Assembly: GCA_019009955.1 (NCBI GenBank)
Contig: CM032228.1
Location: 9,404,001-9,468,000, forward strand
Reading direction: 5' to 3'
Source of the DNA: Riptortus pedestris
Lineage: Eukaryota; Arthropoda; Insecta; Hemiptera; Alydidae
DNA: 64,000 bases
Of this stretch, positions 13,996 through 24,505 are shown piece after piece. The first letter of the stretch is position 1. Each line of letters begins with the position of its first letter. The notes under the pieces were generated by a model. The model worked only from the letters and a program-made list of their open reading frames with translations. It was not told where the DNA came from and did not search any database. Position numbers and translations under genes: made by a program.

Positions 13996-14426
13996 GTCTG
14001 TTACCGCTCTAGCGGTCGCAATTTTGGTTTGATCGTTACCAAACTCGATATTTGGTCGTTTTATGTAAAAAGAAAGATCAAGTTCGTTAACGGCTGAAAT
14101 CGGACCAGTGGGAGGGGGGGTTTAGAAGGAGGATTTTCGAAAATTCGAAATATCTCCGTTACTATACGTCAGATCGTCAGAATCAATCTTATTGCAAATT
14201 CAATTTACTATAAATATTGTTGTATACATTTATTCCCTATCTTGAATATTAACCGAGATATTTGCATGTTTATTAAATTTGGGCCGATAACGGATTTTTG
14301 AATTTCTCGCCAGAAGCTAGTTCGGCCCTTTGCCGTAACTGTTCAGCTCTCGCATGGAGATTTCTCTATTGTATAACTTCACGTGGGAAATCTGCTTAGT
14401 TTACGCAGCCCCTGCGTGACGGACTT
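13820..14426 (+). mobile_element. HINE-like element inserted in a LINE
   Basis: TTAGCAGATTTCCC to GACGGACTT with (TA)n at 13950-13993. The join restores the LINE reading GGA-TTT-AAA-AAA-TGG-TTC (G-F-K-K-W-F), where G-F-R-x-G is expected. Counting A's shows about four T/A bases belong to the element. Confidence 0.9.
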
Positions 14427-14577
14427 TTTTAAATCCATCCTGTTCGTGTGAAACATCTTTAATTGATGTGAAATTCTTTCTTTTAAAACATTGGTAAATA
14501 CTTTTGATATTGCCGAGCAAAGAGAGATAGGCCGGTAGTTAAAAATATTGCCTCGATCACCTTCTTTATATATTAAA
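14427..14577 (-). pseudogene. Interrupted LINE, part 1: RT NYRPISL motif
   Basis: Reads FLIYKEGDRGNIFNYRPISLCSAISKVF...RISHQLK, then SHEQDGF in the adjacent frame. K-x-G-D-x-x-x-x-x-N-Y-R-P-I-S-L is the classical LINE RT entry motif and H-E-Q-x-G-F the next one. The 5' continuation is cut by the HINE-like copy at 14578-15226. Confidence 0.8.
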
Positions 14578-15049
14578 AAGTCCGTCACGCAGGGGCTGCG
14601 TAAACTAAGCAGATTTCCCACGTGAAGATTTACAATAGAGAAATTTCAGAATAGAGAGTCAAACAGTTACGGGAACGGCCCAAACTAGCTCTCGACGGAA
14701 ACTCACGACTAGACCCGAAGTTAGCCGATCTCATCTCAGAAGCTGAAAACAGAAAAATGCAAATATCTCGGTTAATATTCAAGATAGAGAATAAATGTAT
14801 ATACAATATTTATAGTAAATTTAATTTGCAATAAGATTGGACCTATACAATTTTTCGATCCGATGCATAATAACGGAGATATTTCGAATTTTTGAAACTA
14901 CCCCCCTCTAAACCCCCCTCCCCCTGGTCCGATTTCAGCCGTTAACGAACTTGATCTTCCTTTTTACATAAAAGGATTAAATACCGAGTTTGGTGACGAT
15001 TAAACAAAAATTGCGACCGCTTGAGTGTTAACAGACAAATATATATATA

Positions 15050-15104
<55 letters not shown>

Positions 15105-15226
15105 TTGAACGGACCTCATTTTCGTCATCTCCTGGGTAGGATCGATGGACATTTGAGGAAATTTTTCGAAAATCGCGTCATGAGTACGACCTCAATAGCT
15201 GATTTCCCTTAGGGGAAATCTGCTAA
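14578..15226 (-). mobile_element. HINE-like element
   Basis: AAGTCCGTCACGCAGGGGCTGCG start (hairpin end), central (TA)n at 15038-15100, and end TTTCCCTTAGGGGAAATCTGCTAA. It borders LINE sequence on its left side, so it is probably a fourth insertion in the same LINE, in the opposite orientation. Confidence 0.88.
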
Positions 15227-15249
15227 AAAAATACCTATACAATGGAAAC

Positions 15250-15682
15250 AAACTTGATATTTAATCGTTTTATGTAACAAAGAAAGATCTAGTTCGTTAA
15301 AGCTGAAATCCAACCAGGGGGATGGGGAGGAATTTAGAAAATTCTCAGTGTCTCCGTTATTATGCGCCGGATCGAAAAATTGTATAGAACCTATCTTATT
15401 GCAAATGTAATGTTCTATAAATGTTGTTATGGACGTTTTTTCATTGCCTTGGTTATTAACCGAGATATTTGCATATTATAGTTTTCGGGTTTCAGTAACC
15501 CCCCCCCCTTATACTCATGCCATGTTACCAAGAAGCCGTTATATTATGAAGAACATTATTTGAAACATAAATACCAAATATTTTTCTCATTGTACTTTTA
15601 ATTTTTGAGATAAATGCAAATACTTGGCAGACGTGGGAAATCTGCTATGTTTACCCAGCCCCTGCTTAACGAACCTTTTCTT
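15250..15682 (+). mobile_element. HINE-like element, 5' half missing
   Basis: Starts inside the conserved block (AACTTGATATTTAATCG) and ends GTGGGAAATCTGCTATGTTTACCCAGCCCCTGCTTAACGAACCTTTT, a mutated hairpin end. Confidence 0.7.
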
Positions 15683-15837
15683 CTTCCTTCCTAGTTCTAT
15701 GTTGTTTTTATTACTGTCTAAATTTGATGTTCTTTTTTACATTAAAACATTATAACAAAATGCATAATTATATATACTTTCTACAGTACGTGCAAAATTG
15801 GCAACCCCTTTTATGCATGGATAGTGCACAAAGAAAA

Positions 15838-16390
15838 AAGTACGTCACGCAGGGGCTGCGTAAACTAAGCAGATTTCCCACGTGAAGTTTTACAATAGAG
15901 AAATCTGCCTAATAACAACTGTAGTAGTAAGAAACCTCTAAACCTAAAAAACATTATTTAGGGCGTAATAACCCAGTAGTTTCTAGTCCAAAAAACAGTT
16001 AACCTAACCTCTAAACCTATTCACGAGGGACGATAGTTATGGAAACGGCCGTCAGAGATCTCGTCGGAAACTTCGAACATAGCCTACTGGTGAACACACG
16101 CAGAATACAAATGCAAATATCTCGGTTAATATTCATGATAGAGACTTAATGTATAGAACAATATTTATAGTAAATTTAATTTGCAATAAGATTGGTTCTA
16201 TACAATCGTTTGATCCGACGTATAGTAACGGAGATATTTCGAATTTTCGAAAATCCTCCCCTCTAAACCCCCCCTCCCACTGGTCCGATTTCAGCCGTTA
16301 ACGAACTTGATCTTTCTTTTTACATAAAACGCTTAAATATGAAGTTTGGTAAGGATCAAACAAAAATTGCGACCGCTAGAGCGGTAACAG

Positions 16391-16459
<69 letters not shown>

Positions 16460-16602
16460 TATAGATATATATATACAGTTTTGAACGGACCTCATTTTCG
16501 TCATCTACTAGGTAGGATCGATGGACATTTGAAGAAAAATGTCGAAAATTCCGTCATGAGTACAACCTCAATAGCTGATTTCCCTTAAGGGAAATCTGCT
16601 AA
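15838..16602 (-). mobile_element. HINE-like element
   Basis: AAGTACGTCACGCAGGGGCTGCG to GGGAAATCTGCTAA, (TA)n at 16396-16457. It is followed with no gap by the next copy in the same orientation (16603), forming a head-to-tail pair. Confidence 0.88.
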
Positions 16603-16738
16603 AAGTCCGTCACGCAGGGTCTACGGAAACTAAGCAGATTTCCCTCGAGAAGTTTAACAATAGATAAATATACCTACTGGTAACATAACACTGTCAATAT
16701 TAAGTATATAAATACAAACGGTAATAAGAAATCTTGGC

Positions 16739-17006
16739 TAAAGTGCAGTTTAGCCCCCCCCCCCCCTACCCCACCATCTTGTTTCTTTATAATCTCCGCC
16801 CTCGCTTAAAACCACCAATGGCGTATTTTGGAAATTTTAAAGTGTTAAAAAAATATAAAGTTAGAACAACAAAACCCCCGCCCTCGGTTTTAACCACCGA
16901 TGGCGTATTTTGGAAATGTTAAAGTGTTAAAAATGATAAAGTTAGAAAAACAAAATGGCCGTCATCGTGCGCCACCATGGGGGGGGGGACTAAAATACAC
17001 TTTCAC
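16739..17006. mobile_element. MITE related to the one at 22.2 kb, inside a HINE-like copy
   Basis: The left end is AAGTGCAGTTTAGCCCCC and the right end GGGGGGACTAAAATACACTTTCACC in shortened form: the same GGTGAAA-x-TGCAGTTTA-CCCC terminal pattern as 22217-22425. The interior has two copies of an 82-bp unit (from 16796 and 16878) with CCACCRATGGCGTATTTTGG. It interrupts a HINE-like element. Confidence 0.6.
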
Positions 17007-17761
17007 CGAAATCTTTCAGCCTCCTGACGGGAAGCGTCTGAAATATAAACAAACAGGTCTACCAACCTCTCACCTGAAAGAAAAACAAATACTGAAATAT
17101 ATCAGAATATAACATATTCACTTTATTAAAAACTATTTACTATATCAATTATTGTAATTTATAATGAATCAGAATAATTTTTATCTATCAAAAATCATAT
17201 CAATAATCTCTATCAATCTACATTTTTGTAGTCCAAAAACTTAAGACGTGGGGAGGGGGTCAACAGAATATATTTGCTTGTATCTCGTATAATAAAGGTC
17301 TCTTGAAAACAATATTTGATATTTATGCTTCGAATAATGTGTATTATATAACAGAGGAATGTTTATATAACATGAGTTTACATGTAACCTTTGAATAATA
17401 CGGTTTATTATATAACAGAGTAATTTTTATGTAACTTAGTTTTAGGAGTGGGGGGTTTGCTGAAGGCTGAAAACTGAAAATGCAAATATCTCGGTTAAAA
17501 TTAATGATACAGAAAATATTTATAGACCATTTAATTTTCAATAAGCTTGGCTCTATCTATTTTTCAATCTGACTTATTGTAACGGAGATATTTTGAAAAC
17601 CCCCCCCTCTAAACCCCCCTCCCACTGGTCCGATTTTAGCCATTAACGAACTTGATCTTTCTTTTTGCATAAAACGTTTAAATATGGAGTTTGGTAACGA
17701 TCAAACAAAAACTGCGACCGCTAGAGCGTTAACAGACAAATGTTATATACATATATACACA

Positions 17762-17823
<62 letters not shown>

Positions 17824-17853
17824 TGTGTGTGTGTATAATTTTGAACGGACTTC

Positions 17854-17977
17854 ATTTAGCAGATTTCCCTTAAGGGAAATCAGCTATTGAGGTCGTACTC
17901 ATGACGGAATTTTCGAAAAATGTCTTCAAATGTCCATCGATCCTACCCAGGAGATGACGAAAATGAGGTCCGTTCAA

Positions 17978-18033
<56 letters not shown>

Positions 18034-18490
18034 ATATATGTCTGTTAACACTCTAGCTGTCGCAATTTTTTTTTAATCGTCACCAAACTCGATATGTAAT
18101 CGTTTTATGTAAAAAGGAAGATCAAGTTCGTTAATGGCTGAAGTCGGACCAGTGGGAGGGTGGGTTTAGAGGGGGGGATTTTCAAAATTTTATTCTAATA
18201 ATTATATATAATAATTATTATATTAATTCTAATAATAGAATATAATTTATTCTGTATCTTGAATATTAACCGAGATATTTGCATTTGTACTCTGTGTGTT
18301 GTCGCCAGGATTCGGCTATGTTCGGACTTTCCGCCGAGAGCTCTGGCGGCCGTTTCCTTAACTATTCGTTCCTCGTGAATAGGTTTAGAGGTTTCTTACT
18401 AGTACAGTTGTTATTAGGCAGATTTCTCTACTGTAAAACTTCACGTGGGAAATCTGCTTAGTTTACGCAGTCCCTGCGTGACGGACTTTT
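17854..18490 (+). mobile_element. HINE-like element nested in 16603-18595
   Basis: TTAGCAGATTTCCCTTAAGG to CCCTGCGTGACGGACTT with (TA)n at 17983-18030. The host HINE-like sequence CATTTTCGTCATC is split within its T-run, again without extra duplication. Confidence 0.88.
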
Positions 18491-18595
18491 TCGACGTCTC
18501 CTGGGTAGGATCGGTGGACATTTGAAGAAATTTCTCTAAAATCGCTTTACGAGTTTGACCTCAATAGCTGGTGTACCTTAAGGGAAATATTGTAA

Positions 18596-19300
18596 AAATG
18601 GGGGAGGGATTGAGTGCCTTTCCAACTCGATGGATCTTCTCGTTAGTTACTGCCGCCCTCGTGTGGTGGACCTATCAATCATTCAGAGAAACCCTTTGAT
18701 GATACTTGTCTATAAGCTAGTAATTGTCAATGGGGTTTCTTACATTCCGGAGGCAGTCGAAAACCATACCTCCATCTTAATATTTTGTCACTAAATCAGG
18801 CTCATGTGCACCCTTCCTCTTTATCTGTAGGTTGGAAATCACGCTCACGGTGTTGAAAAAGAAAGATAATGATTAATAATTAGTTAAGATGGAGTTAGGT
18901 ATAAAATAGATTGGGTATATTATTTAGGGTTGTTAAGCGAGGACTAAATGAAGAGAGAGTCACGTTCCCTGTATCATTTTCAAATAATAATGGTGGTAGG
19001 GCTGGATCTAAGTACGGGGCTGGCTTATTAATCATAGCCCATTTGGGATGGCTACGTGGAGGATCGCCATCTTAGCTACGATCAGCTGTGTGCCTTACCT
19101 CCAAACCTACACGGGGGCTTGCAGCTATTAGGGCAACAAACAAATATGCACCATTATTAACATTAGTCAGCTGTTTTATTAATTCTCTCACCTGGTGGGG
19201 ATTTTTATGAAAAGAAATTGAGGATTTTCTAAATTAAGCTGGGCATTTATTGAAAAAATATGTTAGAGCTAGTGGTAACTTTCCATTAACTTTTATTTTA
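18596..19300. other. Unassigned sequence
   Basis: Slightly GC-richer than its surroundings; no open frame with family features and no repeat recognised. Confidence 0.5.
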
Positions 19301-19302
19301 GC

Positions 19303-19826
19303 ATCCTATCCAGGAGATGGCGAAAATGAGGTCCGTTCAAAATTATATAGATAATATATATTTGCCTGTTAACGCTCTAGTTGTCGTAATTTTTGCTTGA
19401 TCGTTACCAAACTCGATATTTAAACGTTTTATGTAAAATTAAAGATCAAGTTCATTAATGGCTGAAATGGGACCAGTGGGAGGGGGGGGGGGTTAGAGGT
19501 GAGGATTTTCAAAATATCTCCGTTACTATAAGTCGGATCGAAAAATATTATAGAATCAATCTTATTGCAAATTAAATTTACTATAAATATTCGTATGTAC
19601 ATTTATTGTCTATCTTGAATATTAACCGAGATATTTGCATTTTTATTAAGTGTGTGCGGATTACGGGCGAAATGTGATCGGCTAACTTCGTTTCTAGTCG
19701 TGAGTTTCCACCGAAAGCTAGTTCGGCCGTTTCCGTAACTGTTCGGCTCTCGTGAAATTTCTCTGTTGTAAAACTTCACGTGGGAAATCTGCTTAGTTTA
19801 CGCATCCCCTGCGTGACGGACTTTTT
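19303..19826 (+). mobile_element. HINE-like element, 5' tip missing
   Basis: Starts at CATCCTATCCAGGAGATGGCG, has only a vestigial TA region (AATTATATAGATAATATATA), and ends CACGTGGGAAATCTGCTTAGTTTACGCATCCCCTGCGTGACGGACTT. Confidence 0.8.
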
Positions 19827-19829
19827 TGT

Positions 19830-20300
19830 TGTAATGTTTTTCGTGTTTGTATTGTGAGTGTGCACTTGTAAAGTAACTGAGCCTGTTCAATTGTATTATC
19901 ACATTGACAAGAGTTATTGATCAGAATGTTGAATTCATTTAAGTATAATTTAGGATTCCCGTTTCCAGGAAATATTTGAGCCAATAATATTGCAGGTAAT
20001 ATTCAAGTCTTCAATGAGTACTATGAAAGTCTTCGTGCGTGTTCCTGTTCCCGTTTACCAATCGGTTTCAGCCACTTGTTAACTGTGTGGTTTGGATAGT
20101 TTTTTTTTCTCGTTAGGCATGTTACAATATACACTGTATGCAAGTGGTATATTTTTGTCTAAGGATAAATCTATTGCAATTTTGTCAACTTATTCATTTT
20201 CCAGTGCGCGGTTTAAACCAAGAAAAGTATATTTTCGAATGTGTATGTTGAATTTCTGACAGAAATTGTCAACATTGTTCTATAATTAGGTTCAATGGAT
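19830..20300 (-). pseudogene. LINE relic, end of RNase H and C-terminal domain
   Basis: Conceptual reading with several stops: ENE, stop, VDKIAIDLSLD (position of the G-N-E-x-A-D-x-L-A block), HTVNKWLKPIGKREQEHARRL, then FNILINNSCQCDNTIEQAQLLYKC (C-x-C...E-Q...L-x-x-C zinc-like motif). The pattern fits a LINE tail, but the match is weak. Confidence 0.4.
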
Positions 20301-20784
20301 TATTTTATATTAGAGTAACTTTCGTTATATGTTCTTTAGTCTTAAAACAATATAAACACTTTAATGTACGGGTTTTTATAACGTACAATAACAAAACTTG
20401 AAAATAATAAGGCAATATAATTTATAAAAAACAAACAACTGGTCGAAAAATAAAAGATTGAAGAACACAAAATACAATAAATAATAACAATCGGTCTTTG
20501 AATAGATAACAACAAAATGGTTCGGAGCAGAGTTCACAACAAACACAACTGCGAGAGTAAGCGGTCAATTTTACACACTAACTGCAGGATATTATGAGAT
20601 TGCTCGCAGTGTAGCCACCTTAAACTTAGATTAATTGTTTTAGGTTAAATATTTCCTGGCAACACTGTCACTGAGACCAGCTGGCAGCTAGTAGGGGTTA
20701 GGTTAAGGGTTGCTACAACACTAAAACCCAGGGGGGTGCCATTCGGCAGGTGCGCAGATCAAAAATTTTTGCGACTTTGGCGCA

Positions 20785-20802
20785 TGACGTCACTGGGCTG
20801 AA
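20785..20802 (+). promoter_or_regulatory. CRE (TGACGTCA) in an 18-bp block, start of inverted repeat
   Basis: TGACGTCA at 20785-20792 is a perfect CREB/ATF consensus, followed by CTGGGCTGAA. The 16-mer ACGTCACTGGGCTGAA (20787-20802) occurs inverted at 22060-22075. The site lies about 90 bp upstream of the first ATG of the small candidate gene, so it may be its promoter or part of a transposon end. Confidence 0.5.
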
Positions 20803-20863
20803 CAGAGCTTTGTTTACATCGTGAGCATCGTTGTGTTTTTAGTTAATTGTTTGTTAGTTAATT

Positions 20864-21505
20864 GGACAAGACATACTTCATGCGAATGGGAGCTTTTAAA
20901 AAGGTAAGATTTAAAATATTAGAAACAAAATAATTTTCATGTAGTGTTTCCTATAGAGCACTATAGGAGTTTATTTCCCATGCTCCATCATTAATGATAT
21001 TACATGTTTCCTTCGCAGTTATTTATTCTATGGGGCAGTGCGGTTTCAATGTATACACTCAAAAAATATCAGCAGCAACTGTTTTGGACAAGACAGACTT
21101 CATGCGAATGGGAGCTTTTAAAAAGGTAAGATTTAAAATATTAGAAACAAAATAATTTTCATGTAGTGTTTCCTATAGAGCACTATAGGAGTTTATTTCC
21201 CATGCTCCATCATTAATGATATTACATGTTTCCTTCGCAGTTATTTATTCTATGGGGCAGTGCGGTTTCAATGTATACACTCAAAAAATATCAGCAGCAA
21301 CTGTTTTGGACAAGACAGACTTCATGCGAATGGGAGCTTTTAAAAAGGTAAGATTTAAAATATTAGAAACAGAATAATTTTCTTGTATTGTTTCCTATAG
21401 AGCACTATAGGAGATTGTTTCCCATGCTCCATCATTAATGATATTACATGTTTCCTTCGCAGTTAGTTATTCTATGGGACAGTGCGGTTTCAATGCATAG
21501 GCTCC
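20864..21505 (+). repeat. 222-bp tandem repeat, 2.9 copies, each with a complete short intron
   Basis: Copies begin at 20864, 21086 and 21308 with GGACAAGACA. Copies 1 and 2 are almost identical, and copy 3 has a few substitutions before diverging near 21500. Each unit holds an exon end (GCTTTTAAAAAG), a donor GTAAGA, a 115-nt intron ending TTTCCTTCGCAG, and the start of the next exon (TTATTTATTCTATGGGGC). It looks like a repeated partial gene duplication spanning the end of exon 1, the intron and the start of exon 2. Confidence 0.93.
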
Positions 21506-21564
21506 AACATCAGTGCCATTCTCTTCACAAGGATGCTACTGGAACCAAGGATTCCAGTGACTAA
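20880..21564 (+). CDS. candidate small gene with duplicated exons (about 41 aa if exon 1 joins the last exon)
   Basis: Not recognised as a known family. Possible exons: 20880-20903 (ATG, MRMGAFKK), 21019-21125, 21241-21347 (107 nt each, not a multiple of 3) and 21463-21564. Introns 20904-21018, 21126-21240 and 21348-21462 are all 115 nt with GTAAGA...TTCGCAG. Joining the first exon to the last gives 41 aa: MRMGAFKK, then LVILWDSAVSMHRL..., ending TAA at 21562-21564. Using exon 2 instead gives LFILWGSAVSMYTLKKYQQQ, then continues in a different frame. A CRE lies about 90 bp upstream and AATAAA at 21928-21933. The alternative is that these are relic exons inside a DNA transposon, because an inverted repeat flanks the region. 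The splice pattern is clear; coding is uncertain. Confidence 0.45.
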
Positions 21565-21927
21565 ATATAAGCATCTTTTTATTACAAGGAGGACTACATG
21601 CCAATGATAACCTTTAAAAATCTTGTACCTATATTGACTAGCTGATGTTTAAAATAATTTAGTCATTTCTATTCATTTTTAACTGGGTATCATTGTTTAT
21701 TGCTTGGTTAATCTCAATTTAATTAACTTTTATTTGTTTGTATAATAGAAGTCATTACTGTTTTCATGTTTTGGAGATTTCATCTTATTATAGTAAAGTT
21801 TTACTTTTTGTTGTGCTAATTACCTAGAAAAATTACGATTTTTAAATGTAACCCAACATATATAAATTTTAAGGAACTATTATGTATTTATTTTTGATGG
21901 AATCTAATTTGTACATGGTTTATTTGA

Positions 21928-21933
21928 AATAAA
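21928..21933 (+). terminator. AATAAA polyadenylation signal downstream of the small candidate gene
   Basis: GAAATAAAATATATTC, 364 nt after the TAA at 21564 and in the same orientation. It is followed by a T- and GT-containing stretch (TAATTTGTATC). Confidence 0.35.
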
Positions 21934-22059
21934 ATATATTCAACTAAAGTAATTTGTATCATTTACAGACATATACCATTTTAACAATTTTTTATTCGCC
22001 AAATTAATCAGAAAACTGCTTATATTGATCGTATTTCGGCTTGTCCGCCAGGAATCTTT

Positions 22060-22118
22060 CAGCCCAGTGACGTAGAGGCTTGCTGCATTCTGATTGGCTA
22101 CTCGCGAATGGCGCTACC
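22060..22118 (-). promoter_or_regulatory. Inverted partner of the CRE block with ATTGG (CCAAT) box
   Basis: TTCAGCCCAGTGACGT is the exact reverse complement of the block at 20787-20802. It is followed by CTGATTGGCT (an inverted CCAAT box) and CGAATGGCGC. A matching GCCATTCG also lies outside the left block (at 20738). The two arms therefore share two motifs in inverted order. This fits terminal repeats of an element, or a divergent promoter on the right. Confidence 0.4.
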
Positions 22119-22216
22119 TTATCTTATACGTACCTTGTAAAACCCAACCTCTCTGAACTTCTCCTCACGAACTTTTCCTTAAATCATGGTTAGCTATTTA
22201 AGCTATGAGCTCCTGG

Positions 22217-22425
22217 GTGGAATGCAGTTTAACCCCACCCTTGGTGGATTCATCGAAAATCGGGTGATCACATGATTATTTTTTTTTCTCATTGCTTTTT
22301 TAACTCTATTTTAAACAACAACGCGTAATCCGGCGATTTCATGATGTCCGCAATGTTTACAAACGTTACTTCGGCGGATTTTCAGCTTGGTGCCATGAAG
22401 GGTGGGGTTAAACTGCATTTTCACC
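22217..22425. mobile_element. MITE, 209 bp, with inverted ends GGTG(G/A)AATGCAGTTTAACC
   Basis: GCAGTTTAACCCCACCCTT at 22224-22242 is the exact reverse complement of 22398-22416. The similarity extends outward to GGTGGAATGCAG (left) and CTGCATTTTCACC (right), and weakly inward (CGAAAATC / GAAAATC). No coding content. A related element lies at 16739-17006. Confidence 0.75.
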
Positions 22426-22429
22426 GCTC

Positions 22430-24275
22430 CTCCTTACGATTACGATTACTTTAATGTTCTGAGTGTGCACATAAAGCTCTTGCATTTAAATACTAGGAGA
22501 ATTCGTAGTGATGAGAAATTATTTTCGTGGGAATGCACAAATAAAGTTAACACTTCTGCCCCATCCCTTGCTACCTCACATTGGTTTATGCTTAAATGCA
22601 ATTTAATTTAAAATTGTTAGTAATGTAGTCTTATTCCCGGAAATGTGAAATTGTTTAATTCTCATACATAAATAATTTCATAGGATGAATGCTGGGAATT
22701 GAAATTGCTGGGGAGATGTATCCAATTATTTCTCCAATTTTTAAATGCTGCTCCGACTATATGTCATACTTTACTGAACATGCATGGTTATGATTATAAA
22801 ATTTATTCTCCGGACATAGAAAAGAGTTTTTTTTTTTTTTTATAATAGCTGTCATTGGGGTGCTTTGGACCCGTGGCGGAAAAATACTAATTATTACATG
22901 GCTCAGAATACAGAATCCTATGATGACCATGAATTACGTGGTCAATAATGTTTTGAAAATAAATACATACATAGGAGTAAAAAAATGGAAAAATGTTGTG
23001 AAACCTTACATAACAAATACTTTTATTATTAAGATTTCCAGAGCACCGCCTACCTCAGATTAATATAAATCTGCTTAATTAAAGCAGTACCTGTGAGTTG
23101 GACTTTTTTAGTTTTAGACTTCAGTAAACTCCTACTCCTACTCAAGTTATATTAACAATAAGATGCTAAATCATGATACGACTTCTTCCAATCTTAAAAT
23201 CAAAATATTTTTTTTAAAGAACCATTATTATGAAAATTCGGTTTTGACTTGAACTTGCAAATTTGTTCCTGACTCGAAAATGTTTATTTTATATGAACAT
23301 ACTCAGTATGCATATCTTTTATACAAGACTAAATATCATATTCCATAATGGGTAAAATCTGACCAGGAATAAGCTTATAAATCAGAAGTGTCTTATTCCT
23401 AGTTTAAACATAAAATGTGGTTTTCATCAACCTTTACTATATGAGATATGCGATTTTCAAAAAATTTCCACAAATGTGTTTTTTTAATAAACAACTACTA
23501 ACATGCAAAATTCAGTGTTTAGAATACTAAAAGCGAACGAATAAAATTGTTTCACTTCCTGAAATCTACCAGCACTGATGATGATGATGAGGGGGGGGGG
23601 CAAGACATCTGATTTGCATTTCGGAATGAAGAAAATATATATCTTCACAAAATATTAGAACAATTTTATTTACAATTGGACAAGTTACATTCTTACTGTC
23701 AACATACATTATAAAGGAGATAAATATAAATAAATACTGATACTTCCTATAAATTCTTTTAATAAAAAAGAATTACTAAACAGAATAACTTAATTCTATA
23801 ATACTATTCTTACAGTAATAATTATCTTTTTCTAAAATAAATAATAGTATATGCAATTTCATATTAAACATATTTCTTTTTAAAATAATAATACTAATCA
23901 ATAGACAGGTAGAAATAATATTTTCCCCCTTCAGAACAGCTTTCATCTTCAGAGCTAAATTGCTGTTTACAATGTCAGGGGTAATCCTGTTTGGGGGGGG
24001 GAGGGGGGAGTAATTTGGTAATTCTAATAAACGCAATTTGAATAAACTTACTTTTCCTAATAGGTACATCACAGCTTGTCTATTCAAAGTAATAGTTGTA
24101 GCACATTAATAAAATAATCACAGTCATAATTTCATTTATAAGGTTTTACATACAACATGTTAGTTGAACTAGGGACAGGTAGAACCTCAAGTACAGTTAA
24201 GTAGACAAATTTAAACACTAAAAATAATCATCCTTTATGCCTGGAATCAAAAGACCTGAGAGTCATTCAATAGTA
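22430..24275. other. Mostly unassigned; one decayed HINE-like end near 23062-23110
   Basis: AATCTGCTTAATTAAAGCAGTACCTGTGAGTTGGACTTTTTT at 23068-23109 is a worn HINE-like 3' end (subterminal repeat plus lost hairpin). There are G-runs at 23589-23600 and 23994-24008. No gene was recognised. Confidence 0.45.
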
Positions 24276-24278
24276 ATT

Positions 24279-24505
24279 TTGTTATTATTATTTATTAACG
24301 TCCACTTTATCCAACTTGGGCTAATTGGGACGGGTTATCTACAGGTTACCACCCATTTCTAGCCAGGGTGGGACTAAGGATTTTATTTAGTGAATTCCGT
24401 AATTAAATAAATTCCCCTGCCCAGGCGGGAATAGAACTCGCCACTCTTGGTTTACCATGTGAGATTAAGGTCAACGCCTAAACTCACATGGCTAACCTGA
24501 GCCCC
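24279..24505 (-). mobile_element. tRNA-derived SINE candidate
   Basis: On the minus strand it starts GGGGCTCAGGTTAGCCATG, with a box A-like TTAGCCATGTGAGT and a box B-like GCGAGTTCTATTCCCGCC (compare GGTTCGANTCC). A body follows (CCACCCTGGCTAG, GTAACCTGTAGATAACCCG) and an AATAATAATAAC tail. A 5'-truncated copy of the same body is at 40357-40475. Confidence 0.6.

Larger units (their letters stand above)
16603..18595 (-). mobile_element. HINE-like element interrupted by a MITE and by another HINE-like copy
   Basis: Begins AAGTCCGTCACGCAGGGTCTACGG. The body is interrupted by the MITE at 16739-17006, (TA)n lies at 17767-17820, and GAACGGACTTCATTT is cut at about 17854. The same sentence resumes after 18490 with TTCGACGTCTCCTGGGTAGG and ends AAGGGAAATATTGTAAAA. 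Confidence 0.8.
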
